NCBI GenBank assembly: GCA_038363005.1 | Contig: JBBQBI010000008.1 | Span: 114,183-178,182, forward strand | Direction: 5' to 3' | Origin: JAKOWB01 sp038363005 | GTDB taxonomy: Bacteria > Pseudomonadota > Alphaproteobacteria > Kiloniellales > JACOMY01 | Length of the DNA stretch: 64,000 nt | In this document: one piece after another, positions 25,797 to 33,403 of the stretch | Layout of the letters: each line of letters begins with the position of its first letter | How positions within the stretch are numbered: the first letter of the stretch is position 1 | Notes under the pieces: model-generated | What the model was told of the DNA's origin: nothing | Databases searched by the model: none | Seen by the model: the letters and a program-made list of their open reading frames with translations, nothing else | Program-made: the position numbers and the translations under genes

Positions 25797-25882
25797 GTCA
25801 TGCTCGGACTTGTTCCGAGCATCCATCCAGAGGCTGGCGTCGGCCGAAAGATGGGCCCTCGGGACGAGCCCGAGGGTGACGA
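25797..25882. repeat. Dispersed palindromic repeat, family A, copy 1
   Basis: This 86-base element holds two hairpins: GCTCGG with CCGAGC, then CCCTCGGG with CCCGAGGG around a five-base loop. It starts GTCATGCTCGG and ends GGGTGACG. A second copy of the same length is at 39776. It lies between the convergent ends of the hydroxylase and histidine phosphatase genes, where it could also act as a transcript end. Confidence 0.85.
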
Positions 25883-25909
25883 GAAGAGGGTGACGGGGGG
25901 AACCGGCCC

Positions 25910-26473
25910 CTAAGCCAAGGTCGGGTCGAAATTGAGCAGCGTGCCGTTCTCGACGCTGCGGCCGGTCAGGCCGCGGATGAAGCCCCAGTGGGTCACCACC
26001 AGCACGCGCGGCCAGTCGTCGCGCTCGGCCATGGCCAGGCGGAAGCTAGCGCAGCGGCGGTTCAGCGAGGCCTCGGTCTCGTCCGGGTGCGGCCACCAGA
26101 CGTCGGGCAGCGTACCGAAGTCAGCCTGCGGGAAGCGCACCTCCAGCTCGCTGCGCGGCGAGCCGATGTCGCAGGCGAAGAAGGCGCGCTCGCGCACCAG
26201 CGGTTCCACCTGCATCGGCAGGTCGAGGTGCGCGGCCAGGATCTCCGCCGTCTCCAGGGTGCGCCAGTAGGGGCTGACCAGGATGCGCTCCAGCCGCTGC
26301 GGCGCCTGCCCCGCCGCCGCGCGCGCGCCCGCCTGCTGGCCAAGCTGCCGCGCGGTCTGGCCGATCTGCTGGCGGCCCTCCACGGTCAGGGCGGGATCGA
26401 TGATCCCGGGGTCCTGGCGCGTGACCGAGAAGTGCTTGTTGAAGTGGGACTGGCCGTGACGGATCAGCAGCAT
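25910..26473 (-). CDS. Histidine phosphatase-family protein
   Basis: This 187-residue branch-1 histidine phosphatase (phosphoglycerate mutase-like) has the phosphohistidine motif MLLIRHGQSHFNKHF at its start, the second catalytic region ILVSPYWRTLETAEIL, and VLVVTHWGFIRGLTG with the second His. A conserved WWPHPDETEASLNRR stretch lies between. Start is ATG 26473, which places RHG where the family has it. A TTG at 26497 is the alternative. The substrate (sugar phosphate, nucleotide or protein) cannot be told. Confidence 0.85.
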   Translation of the reverse strand: MLLIRHGQSHFNKHFSVTRQDPGIIDPALTVEGRQQIGQTARQLGQQAGARAAAGQAPQRLERILVSPYWRTLETAEILAAHLDLPMQVEPLVRERAFFACDIGSPRSELEVRFPQADFGTLPDVWWPHPDETEASLNRRCASFRLAMAERDDWPRVLVVTHWGFIRGLTGRSVENGTLLNFDPTLA

Positions 26474-26701
26474 GATGGGGCGGGAACTCTCCAACAAAAC
26501 GGTGGCAATGCTTGCCCTTTGCGGCCGCGTCGCCTATCTACAGGGCGTGATATCTAGAGCGTCCGACCTGTCGACGGAAGACGGCCGGTGCCCCTTGGGC
26601 ATCAAAAGGTCGGTCGCCTTGTACCAGACACTGCAAGCGGACTGGGCGCCGCAAGCCCGCGGCGCCAGTCGGTCCGCATGGAAGAGGATGGGCCTGGCCG
26701 G

Positions 26702-27421
26702 ATGAACGGCGGTGGTTTCCAGCTTCTCGACATCATCCTGCTGGCGGTCGTCGCCGGCTTCCTGGTGTTGCGCCTGCGCTCGGTGCTCGGCAAGCGCACC
26801 GGCCACCAGGAACGCGTCGATCCCATGGCCGCCTTTCGCGCCCGCCAGAAGCAGAACGACCGCGAACCGCCGGTCGACAGCGAAGACGCCGTGGTCCGCT
26901 TCCCCAACGCCGAGGAGGCCGATGCCACCGCGACGCTGGGCAAGGCCGACCTGCCGAAGGATGTGACGCCGCTGGCCAAGGGCATCATGACGATCCGCGA
27001 GGCCGACCGCGCCTTCAACCCGGCCGAGTTTGTCGGCGGTGCCCGCGCCGCCTTCGAGATGATCCTCGCCTCCTATGCCAAGGGCGACCTGAAGTCGCTG
27101 CGCCCGCTGCTGGCCAACGAAGTCTTCGAGGAGTTCGCCGGCGCCATCAAGGAGCGCGAGCAGGCCGGCGAGACGCTGGAGACCACGCTGGTCGGTATCA
27201 GCCAGGCCGAGATCTCCGAGGCCGAGTTGCAGGGCAAGACCGCCTTCGTCACCGTCAAGGTGGTCTCGGAGCAGATCAACGTGACGCGCGACGCCCAGGG
27301 CCAGGCAATCGACGGCGCCGATACCCGGGTCGAGACCATCACCGACCTCTGGACCTTCGCCCGCAACACCCGCAGCCGCGATCCCAACTGGACGCTGGTC
27401 GCCACCGACACGCCGGAGTAG
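26702..27421 (+). CDS. Tim44-domain membrane-anchored protein
   Basis: This 239-residue protein has one N-terminal membrane segment (FQLLDIILLAVVAGFLVL), a charged linker, and a C-terminal Tim44-like domain (GARAAFEMILASYAKGDLKS, LLANEVFEEFAGAI, ETITDLWTFARNTRSRDPNW). Bacterial homologues of mitochondrial Tim44 are common in alphaproteobacteria and often sit beside mltA, as here. Their role is thought to be at the inner membrane but is not settled. I used ATG 26702, since the preceding 38 in-frame codons are not family-like. Confidence 0.88.
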   Translation: MNGGGFQLLDIILLAVVAGFLVLRLRSVLGKRTGHQERVDPMAAFRARQKQNDREPPVDSEDAVVRFPNAEEADATATLGKADLPKDVTPLAKGIMTIREADRAFNPAEFVGGARAAFEMILASYAKGDLKSLRPLLANEVFEEFAGAIKEREQAGETLETTLVGISQAEISEAELQGKTAFVTVKVVSEQINVTRDAQGQAIDGADTRVETITDLWTFARNTRSRDPNWTLVATDTPE

Positions 27422-27499
27422 CGGCGACAGCGTTGCGACGCGCGCCGCCCGGCGGCAGGCTGTTGCGATGCTCGATCATTCCACAGGCGCGCCAAGCAA

Positions 27500-27520
27500 C
27501 CCTCTCCCAACGCGAGAGGG
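27500..27520. repeat. Half-unit of repeat family C
   Basis: CCCTCTC followed by seven bases and GAGAGGG forms one small hairpin resembling a single arm of the family C elements at 29625 and 54894. It lies just before the family B copy between tim44 and mltA. Confidence 0.5.
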
Positions 27521-27546
27521 TGATGAGCGCAGCGAATTTCGCTTTC

Positions 27547-27679
27547 CTTGTCATCCCGGCCGCAGCGGAGCGAAGCGCAGCGGAGCGCCGGGACCCAGGG
27601 GACCGGCCTCGCTATGCCGCGCCCGGTCCCCTGGGTCCCGGATCCGCGGCGGCCTTGCCGCCTTGTCCGGGATGACAAG
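27547..27679. repeat. Dispersed palindromic repeat, family B, copy 1
   Basis: This 133-base element is bounded by the inverted arms CTTGTCATCCCGG and CCGGGATGACAAG, with inner arms GGGACCCAGGGG and CCCCTGGGTCCC. Further copies are at 42109 and 50227. Its last arm contains the ATG used here as the mltA start. Confidence 0.88.
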
Positions 27680-29033
27680 ACGAGAATCCACCGCGCGTTT
27701 GCCACTTGGGAGGCTTCTCCTGGCCCTGCGCCGGTGGGCGATCGGCGGCCTCTTCCTTGCCCTCGCCGCCTGCGGTGACGAGGAGCAGAAGGCCGAGACA
27801 CCGGCACCGACGCCGGTCGTCGCGCCGGCCCCAGCGCCAACCCCCGCCCCGGCGCCCACCCCGGTCGTCCAGCCCGACTGCCGCTGCGACCAGCCGCCGG
27901 GCAAGCAGGCGCTGACCCTGACACCGGCGCGCTTTGCCGAGTTGCCGGGCTGGGGCACCGACGACCTGGCCGCGGCGCTGCCAACACTCCTCGCCTCCTG
28001 CAAGGCGCTCCTGGCCCAGCCGGACGACAAGGCGGTGGGTCCGCAGGGCATCGCCGGGACCGTGGCTGACTGGCGCCCGGCCTGTGGCGCGCTGGCCGGC
28101 CTGCCGGCCGACAACGCGGTGCTGGGCCCGGCGCTGGAATCCTGGTTCCGCCCCTTCCTGGCGAGCGATGCCTCGAAGAGCGGTGAGGCCGCCAGCCAGG
28201 GCAGCATCACCGGCTACTACGAGCCGCTGGTCACCGGCTCGCTGACCCGCCAGGGCAATTATCTCTGGCCGCTCTACAAGCCGCCGGGCGATCTGATCCA
28301 GGTGAAGCTCGGCCGCTTCCGCGCCGACCTGGAAGGCCAGACGCTGTTCGGCCAGGTGCAGGGCGGCGAGCTGCTGCCCTATCGCGACCGCGCGGCGATC
28401 GACGAGGCGCATGAGCTTTCCGGCCAGGGGCTGGAGCTGCTCTGGCTGGACGACTACGTGCAGCTCTTCTTCCTGCAGGTGCAGGGCTCCGGCCAGGTGC
28501 TGCTGCCCGACGGGCGGCGGCTGCGCGCCGCCTATGCCGCCAACAACGGCCAGCCCTTCACCGCCGCCGGCCGCGTGTTGAAGGAGGCAGGCAAGCTGGC
28601 GCCCGGCCAATCCTCGGCCCAGGGCGTCATAGCCTGGCTGCGCGCGCATCCGGACGAGGCCTGGGCGGTGATGAAGCAGAACCGGCGCTATGTCTTCTTC
28701 CGCCTGGAGGAGGCGACCGGCGGCCCCAAGGGCGCGCAAGGCGTCGCCCTGACCGCCGGCCGCAGCCTGGCGGTCGATACCCGCTTCCTGCCGCTGGGCG
28801 CGCCACTGTGGCTCGACACCACCTGGCCGGCCGGCACGGCGGACGCCGGCCAGCCGCTGCGCCGCCTGATGGTGGCGCAGGACACCGGCGGCGCCATCCA
28901 GGGCCCGGTGCGCGGCGATTTCTTCTGGGGCGCTGGCGAAACGGCCCTGGCGCTGGCCGGCGGCATGCAGCAGCCCGGCCGCTATTGGCTGCTGCTGCCC
29001 GCCAGTGTCGCCGAGCGCCTGCCGAAGCAGTAA
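27672..29033 (+). CDS. mltA: Membrane-bound lytic murein transglycosylase A (MltA)
   Basis: This lipoprotein of up to 453 residues cleaves peptidoglycan to 1,6-anhydromuropeptides at the outer membrane. A lipobox LALAACG is visible near residue 34, followed by a Pro/Ala/Thr-rich linker, then GSITGYYEPLVTGS, LLWLDDYVQLFFLQVQGSGQ and LMVAQDTGGAIQGPVRGDFF, containing the catalytic Asp of the MltA and 3D domains. The ATG at 27672 lies in repeat family B. A CTG at 27719, six bases after GGGAGG, would give a normal lipoprotein leader and may be the true start. It follows tim44 on the same strand. Confidence 0.9.
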   Translation: MTRRESTARLPLGRLLLALRRWAIGGLFLALAACGDEEQKAETPAPTPVVAPAPAPTPAPAPTPVVQPDCRCDQPPGKQALTLTPARFAELPGWGTDDLAAALPTLLASCKALLAQPDDKAVGPQGIAGTVADWRPACGALAGLPADNAVLGPALESWFRPFLASDASKSGEAASQGSITGYYEPLVTGSLTRQGNYLWPLYKPPGDLIQVKLGRFRADLEGQTLFGQVQGGELLPYRDRAAIDEAHELSGQGLELLWLDDYVQLFFLQVQGSGQVLLPDGRRLRAAYAANNGQPFTAAGRVLKEAGKLAPGQSSAQGVIAWLRAHPDEAWAVMKQNRRYVFFRLEEATGGPKGAQGVALTAGRSLAVDTRFLPLGAPLWLDTTWPAGTADAGQPLRRLMVAQDTGGAIQGPVRGDFFWGAGETALALAGGMQQPGRYWLLLPASVAERLPKQ

Positions 29034-29058
29034 GATTCCGCGACAAGGAGGCACCGCC

Positions 29059-29607
29059 ATGCACCTCGAAGGTTCCTGCCACTGCGGTAAGGTTTCGTTC
29101 CGGGTGGAGGCCTACGCGCCGCTGCCCTTCATGCGCTGCCACTGCTCGATCTGCCGCAAGACGCAGGGCGGCGGTGGCTTCGCCATCAATCTCGGCGCCT
29201 GGAAAGAGACGCTGAAGGTGAAGGGTGAAAAGCACCTGACGGTCTATCGCGCCAAGGGCGCCGTGCGCGGCGAACCGAACAAGCGCTCCAGCCTGCGCCG
29301 GCACTTCTGCAAGCACTGCGGCAGCGGCCTCTGGTGCTACGACCCGACCTGGCCCGAGCTCGTGCACCCCTTCGCCAGCGCCATCGACACGCCGCTGCCC
29401 AAGGCGCCGGCGCACGACGACATCATGCTCGCCTACAAGGCGTCCTGGGACCTGCCGCCGCCCAAGGCCAAGGGCGACCGCCGCTTCCAGGAGTACCCGG
29501 ATCTCTCGCTGGCCGACTGGCACGAGAAGCAGGGCTGGGTGGACGGGAAACCGGCGAAGGGGAAGCCGGCGAAGGGGAGGACTGTGGCGAAGGCGAAACG
29601 CGCGTGA
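29059..29607 (+). CDS. GFA-family (glutathione-dependent formaldehyde-activating-like) zinc protein
   Basis: This 182-residue protein has the GFA/CENP-V zinc-binding cysteines: GSCHCGKVSF, MRCHCSICRKTQGGG and HFCKHCGSGLWCY. Some family members catalyse formaldehyde-glutathione condensation, but most have no proven activity. A good ribosome site (AAGGAGG) precedes ATG 29059. The C-terminus is a lysine-rich low-complexity tail with KPAKGKPAKG repeats. Confidence 0.86.
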   Translation: MHLEGSCHCGKVSFRVEAYAPLPFMRCHCSICRKTQGGGGFAINLGAWKETLKVKGEKHLTVYRAKGAVRGEPNKRSSLRRHFCKHCGSGLWCYDPTWPELVHPFASAIDTPLPKAPAHDDIMLAYKASWDLPPPKAKGDRRFQEYPDLSLADWHEKQGWVDGKPAKGKPAKGRTVAKAKRA

Positions 29608-29624
29608 CCGACTTGGTCGGTTCC

Positions 29625-29738
29625 CCCTCCCCCCTTGCGGGGGAGGGTCGGGGTGGGGGGCATGGGTTAGAGCGCCGCCAGTCCGCCGGCCGTCCAACCG
29701 ACACCCCCCACCCAACCCTCCCCCGCAAGGGGGGAGGG
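29625..29738. repeat. Dispersed palindromic repeat, family C, copy 1
   Basis: This 114-base element has two hairpins, CCCTCCCCC TTG CGGGGGAGGG-like at the left and its complement at the right, and inner arms GGGGTGGGGGG and CCCCCCACCC. The same design occurs at 54894-55020. It fills the gap between the GFA and XRE genes. Confidence 0.8.
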
Positions 29739-29767
29739 CTTCGTTGGGCTGGCAGGAGGAGCGTCGC

Positions 29768-30127
29768 ATGACCCCCTTCGGCGAGCAGCTGCGCGCCCTG
29801 CGCCAGGCGCGCGGCCAGACCGCCAAGCAGCTGGCCGCGGCGCTGGGTGTCACGCCGGCCTATCTCTCGGCGCTGGAGCACGGCCATCGCGGTCGGCCGT
29901 CGCGCCGCCTGGTGGAGCTGACCTGCCAGCACTTCGGCATCATCTGGGACGAGGCCGAGGCGCTGCAGGCCATCGCCCGTGCCTCGCACCCGCGCGTGGT
30001 GGTCGACACCGCCGGGCTCTCCGCCACCCACACCGCGCTGGCCAACCGCTTGGCCGAACAGATCGCCGGCCTGAGCGAAGAGCAGGCCACCGCGCTGCTG
30101 GCACAGCTGGCGCCGCCGGAGGCCTGA
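29768..30127 (+). CDS. XRE-family helix-turn-helix regulator
   Basis: This 119-residue protein has an N-terminal XRE/Cro-type HTH (FGEQLRALRQARGQTAKQL, LGVTPAYLSALEHGHRGRPS) and a short helical C-terminal part with no ligand domain I recognise. Start is ATG 29768, with AGGAGGAGCG upstream. Its stop overlaps the NUDIX start by one base, so the two are translated together. The target is unknown and could be the NUDIX operon itself. Confidence 0.86.
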   Translation: MTPFGEQLRALRQARGQTAKQLAAALGVTPAYLSALEHGHRGRPSRRLVELTCQHFGIIWDEAEALQAIARASHPRVVVDTAGLSATHTALANRLAEQIAGLSEEQATALLAQLAPPEA

Positions 30128-30537
30128 TGGAGCCGCCACACACCGGCCTCGCCGCCTTCGTGGTGATCCTGGATGCCGCCGGCCAGGTGCTGGTAGCCGA
30201 GCGCGCCGACGGCAAGGGCTGGAACCTGCCGGGCGGTGGCGTGATGCCGGGCGAAACGCCGTGGGACGCGGCGCGGCGCGAGACGCTCGAAGAGGTCGGC
30301 GTCGAGATCGAAATCCTGCGCCTGGCCGGCGTCTACCATGTACCGGTGCGACCGGCGCTGGTCTTCAGCTTTGCCTGCCGCATTGCCGGCGGCACGCCAC
30401 GGGCGCTGGAGGAGACCCTGGCGGTCCAGTGGTGCGCGCCGGGCGCACTGCCCCGCCGCATGCTGTCGCGCCATGCCGAACGGGTCCGTGACGTGGTGGC
30501 GGGCCACCCCCACACGGTGATGAAGGTGCAGCGTTAG
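30127..30537 (+). CDS. NUDIX hydrolase
   Basis: This 136-residue NUDIX-domain protein carries the complete NUDIX box GGVMPGETPWDAARRETLEE followed by VGVEI, which coordinates Mg2+ for hydrolysis of a nucleoside diphosphate linked to another group. Substrate cannot be read from sequence. It overlaps the XRE regulator stop by one base. Confidence 0.9.
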   Translation: MEPPHTGLAAFVVILDAAGQVLVAERADGKGWNLPGGGVMPGETPWDAARRETLEEVGVEIEILRLAGVYHVPVRPALVFSFACRIAGGTPRALEETLAVQWCAPGALPRRMLSRHAERVRDVVAGHPHTVMKVQR

Positions 30538-30652
30538 CGGCTGCATACCGGACGACTGGAATTGACGCGACGCGGCGGCTGGCCGACCCTTGGCGTCGCC
30601 CGATGATCCGGTACGGCGCCGGTCCGCGGGTCTATTCGGCGGGATCTCAAGC

Positions 30653-30772
30653 ATGCGCGGTTTAAGCTGGGCGGCCTTCGCCCTGTTCACGGCCCTGTTG
30701 ATCGGATGCCTGGGCCACGGCACGGCAACCGCCGCGCCGGGCGAGTTTCCCTGGCAGGTCGGGCACCGCTAG
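30653..30772 (+). CDS. Possible small exported peptide or lipoprotein
   Basis: This 39-residue frame starts at an ATG and reads MRGLSWAAFALFTALLIGCL with a lipobox-like LIGC, then GHGTATAAPGEFPWQVGHR. Entericidin-like small lipoproteins look similar, but there is no close family signature and no strong ribosome site. Its stop overlaps the convergent SRPBCC gene by four bases. Confidence 0.4.
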   Translation: MRGLSWAAFALFTALLIGCLGHGTATAAPGEFPWQVGHR

Positions 30773-31182
30773 GCGGTCGTCTCGGCCGCCTGCTTGACCC
30801 GTTCCGCCGCGCCCTGAACCACGGCGCTCATGTCCGGCGCCGGCGCGCCAGTCTTGCTGCGCCAATCCAGCGACACCGTGAGGCGGCAGGCCAGGCCTGG
30901 CCGCAGCGGTGGCTCAATCGAGAGCTTGCTCTGCCCGGCCCAGGCCGGATCCTCCTCCAGCACGCCATCGACCTCGTGCCGTGCAGCGAAGCCGGTCACT
31001 CGCTCGGTGACGCTGACGCCGCCCAGCGAGAGCTGCCGCAGCAGCGAGCCGGCACGCCGCTCCAGCGCCTCGGCCGTGGCGCCGGGCCACAGGCTGCCGG
31101 GGTCCTCGATCGAGGCCTGCAGCACGCGCCAGACGGCCTCCACCGGGGCCTTGATCTCGATGGTCTGCGTTGCGCCTGCCAT
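30769..31182 (-). CDS. SRPBCC-fold (START/polyketide cyclase-like) protein
   Basis: This 137-residue protein opens with the typical SRPBCC beginning TQTIEIKAPVEAVWRVLQAS and continues with alternating strands such as RVTGFAARHEVDGVLEED. The fold binds hydrophobic ligands. Function is unknown. Start is ATG 31182, with GGAGGAGAC upstream. It begins 43 bases after hslU and may be cotranscribed with hslVU. Confidence 0.7.
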   Translation of the reverse strand: MAGATQTIEIKAPVEAVWRVLQASIEDPGSLWPGATAEALERRAGSLLRQLSLGGVSVTERVTGFAARHEVDGVLEEDPAWAGQSKLSIEPPLRPGLACRLTVSLDWRSKTGAPAPDMSAVVQGAAERVKQAAETTA

Positions 31183-31225
31183 GACGGCTGTCTCCTCCGG
31201 GTGAGAGGCCCGGTTAGAGCCCCAG

Positions 31226-32581
31226 TTAGAGAATGAACTTCGAGAGGTCGGAGTTCCGTGCCAGGGCGCCGACGCGGCCCTCGACATAGGCGCGGTCGAT
31301 GACGACGTGCTCGCCCGGCTTGTCGCTGGCGGTGAAGGAAATCTCCTCCAGCAGCTTCTCCATCACGGTGTGCAGGCGCCGCGCGCCGATGTTCTCCACC
31401 GAGCCGTTGATCTCCGCCGCCAGGTCGGCCAGGGCGTCGACCCCCTCGTCCTGGAACTCCAGCTCGACCTGCTCGGTGCCGAGCAGCGCCTTGTACTGGC
31501 GGATCAGGCTGGTCTCCGGCTCCACCAGGATGCGCTTCAGGTCGTCGCGCGTCAGGCCCTTCAGCTCGACGCGGATCGGCAGGCGGCCCTGCAGTTCGGG
31601 CAGCAGGTCGGAGGGCTTGGCCTGGTGGAAGGCGCCCGAGGCAATGAACAGGATGTAGTCGGTGCGCACCGTGCCGTACTTGGTGGCGACCTGGGTGCCC
31701 TCGAGCAGCGGCAGCAGGTCGCGCTGCACGCCCTCGCGGCTGACGTCGCCGCCGACCCGCTCGCTGCGCGCCGAGATCTTATCGATCTCGTCCAGGAAGA
31801 CGATGCCGTTCTGCTCCACCGCCTGGATCGCCTCGCTGCGCACTGCCTCTTCGTCCAGCAGCTTGTCGCTTTCCTCGGCTACCAGCAGCTCGTGCGATTC
31901 GCCGACGCTGATCTTGCGCCGCTTGGTGCGCTGCCCCATGGCCTTGCCGAAGAGGTCCTGCAGGTTGAGCATGCCCATCTGGGCGCCCGGCATGCCGGGG
32001 ATGTCGAAGGTCGGCAGGCCGGACTTGCTGTCCGCCATGTCGAGCTCGATCTCCTTGCTGTCCAGCGCGCCCTCGCGCAGCAGCTTGCGGAACTTCTGCT
32101 TGGTGTCGTCGCTGGCGTTGGCGCCGACCAGGGCCAGCAGCACGCGGTCCTCGGCCGCCAGGTCGGCCTTGGCGCGGACTTCCTTGCGCAGCCGCTCCCG
32201 GGTCATGGTCAGCGCCACCTCGACCAGGTCGCGGATGATCTGCTCGACATCGCGGCCGACGTAGCCGACCTCGGTGAACTTCGTCGCCTCGACCTTCAGG
32301 AAGGGCGCCTGCGCCAGCTTGGCCAGGCGGCGCGCGATCTCGGTCTTGCCGCAGCCGGTCGGGCCGATCATCAGGATGTTCTTCGGCATCACCTCCTCGC
32401 GCATCGCCTCGGGCAGCTGCTGGCGGCGCCAGCGGTTGCGCAGCGCGATGGCGACGGCGCGCTTGGCGTCGTTCTGCCCGACGATGTAGCGGTCGAGCTC
32501 GGAGACGATCTCGCGCGGGCTGAAGGCGGCCGCGCTGGCGCCCTCGGGAGCAGAGGTGGTGGCGGTGCGAAGGTCAGACAT
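31226..32581 (-). CDS. hslU: HslU ATPase subunit of the HslVU protease
   Basis: HslU is the AAA+ unfoldase that feeds substrates to HslV. The 451-residue sequence shows FSPREIVSELDRYIVGQNDAK, Walker A IGPTGCGKTEIARRLA, the pore motif FTEVGYVGRDVE, Walker B NGIVFLDEIDKI and the C-terminal LARNSDLSKFIL that docks into HslV. It overlaps the end of hslV by eight bases, so the pair is translated together. Confidence 0.97.
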   Translation of the reverse strand: MSDLRTATTSAPEGASAAAFSPREIVSELDRYIVGQNDAKRAVAIALRNRWRRQQLPEAMREEVMPKNILMIGPTGCGKTEIARRLAKLAQAPFLKVEATKFTEVGYVGRDVEQIIRDLVEVALTMTRERLRKEVRAKADLAAEDRVLLALVGANASDDTKQKFRKLLREGALDSKEIELDMADSKSGLPTFDIPGMPGAQMGMLNLQDLFGKAMGQRTKRRKISVGESHELLVAEESDKLLDEEAVRSEAIQAVEQNGIVFLDEIDKISARSERVGGDVSREGVQRDLLPLLEGTQVATKYGTVRTDYILFIASGAFHQAKPSDLLPELQGRLPIRVELKGLTRDDLKRILVEPETSLIRQYKALLGTEQVELEFQDEGVDALADLAAEINGSVENIGARRLHTVMEKLLEEISFTASDKPGEHVVIDRAYVEGRVGALARNSDLSKFIL

Positions 32582-33125
32582 CCAGGGCTTCGATCACGAT
32601 GTTGCGGTTGGTGTAGACGCAGATATCGGCGGCGATCTCTAGCGAACGGCGGGCGATGGCCTCGGCGTCGTGCGCCTGGTCGAACAGCGCGCGGGCGGCG
32701 GCCAGCGCATACATGCCGCCAGAGCCGATGGCGATCAGGTTGTCCTCCGGCTCCAGCACGTCGCCGGTGCCGGTCAGCAGCAGCGAGACCTTCTTGTCGG
32801 CCACCGCCATCATGGCTTCCAGCCGGCGCAGGTAGCGGTCGGTGCGCCAGTCCTTGGCCAGCTCGACGCAGGCGCGCATCAGCTGGCCGGGAAAGGTCTC
32901 CAGCTTGGCCTCCAGCCGCTCGAACAGCGTGAAGGCATCGGCCGTCGCCCCGGCAAAGCCGGCGATGACCTCGCCCTTGGCCAGGCGGCGCACCTTGCGG
33001 GCATTGGACTTCAGCACAGTCTGGCCAAAGGAGACCTGGCCGTCGCCGGCGATCACCACGCGCCCGCCCTTGCGGACGCAGAGGATGGTCGTGCCGTGCA
33101 AAAGAGAAGACTTGTTGTCATGCAT
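32574..33125 (-). CDS. hslV: HslV peptidase subunit of the HslVU protease
   Basis: This 183-residue precursor of the threonine peptidase HslV has an 11-residue leader (MHDNKSSLLHG) before the mature TTILCVRKGGRVVIAGDGQ with its N-terminal catalytic Thr. Such leaders are normal in alphaproteobacteria. GFAGATADAFTLFERLE and LIAIGSGGMYALAAARAL match the family. Start is ATG 33125. It is divergent from the inserted AT-rich gene and, beyond it, hisB. Confidence 0.96.
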   Translation of the reverse strand: MHDNKSSLLHGTTILCVRKGGRVVIAGDGQVSFGQTVLKSNARKVRRLAKGEVIAGFAGATADAFTLFERLEAKLETFPGQLMRACVELAKDWRTDRYLRRLEAMMAVADKKVSLLLTGTGDVLEPEDNLIAIGSGGMYALAAARALFDQAHDAEAIARRSLEIAADICVYTNRNIVIEALDV

Positions 33126-33403
33126 GGTGCCTTAGATGGACCGTTGGCGATATGTGATCAAGCACTTCGCTTCGCGTGCTGCTTCGAGGATACCTCTATG
33201 GGATGGACGATCAGCCACTTGTCAGCCTTGCTCTCAGGACTGCTTGTTGGGGCCAACCGCGCTGCGGAGAGCACCGCAACTTCCGTCGTCTGAGTTAGAC
33301 CTGATCGGAACGGAATTAAGAATTAAGCCTAGACACTCGGATTGGTTGGCGTATCATGTGAACTGTGACTATTAGGAGACTGTGGTGGATTGGGAGACAC
33401 CAA
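33126..33403. other. Gap between hslV and the AT-rich gene
   Basis: These 278 bases change in character. The hslV side (to about 33300) is near 57% G+C, and from about 33300 the sequence turns AT-rich (GGAATTAAGAATTAAGCC). Both promoters, for hslV leftwards and for the AT-rich gene rightwards, should lie here. I see no coding frame that looks real and no direct repeat shared with the far end of the AT-rich block. Confidence 0.45.

Noticed and set aside
27547..27679. Insertion sequence
   Set aside because: Inverted ends but only 133 bases, no transposase and no target duplication visible. It fits a dispersed palindromic element better.
33133..33162. Heat-shock (RpoH)-like promoter of hslV: CTTGATC and TCCATCTA on the minus strand
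   Set aside because: The -10 element would end about seven bases before the hslV ATG, leaving no leader. The match may be chance.
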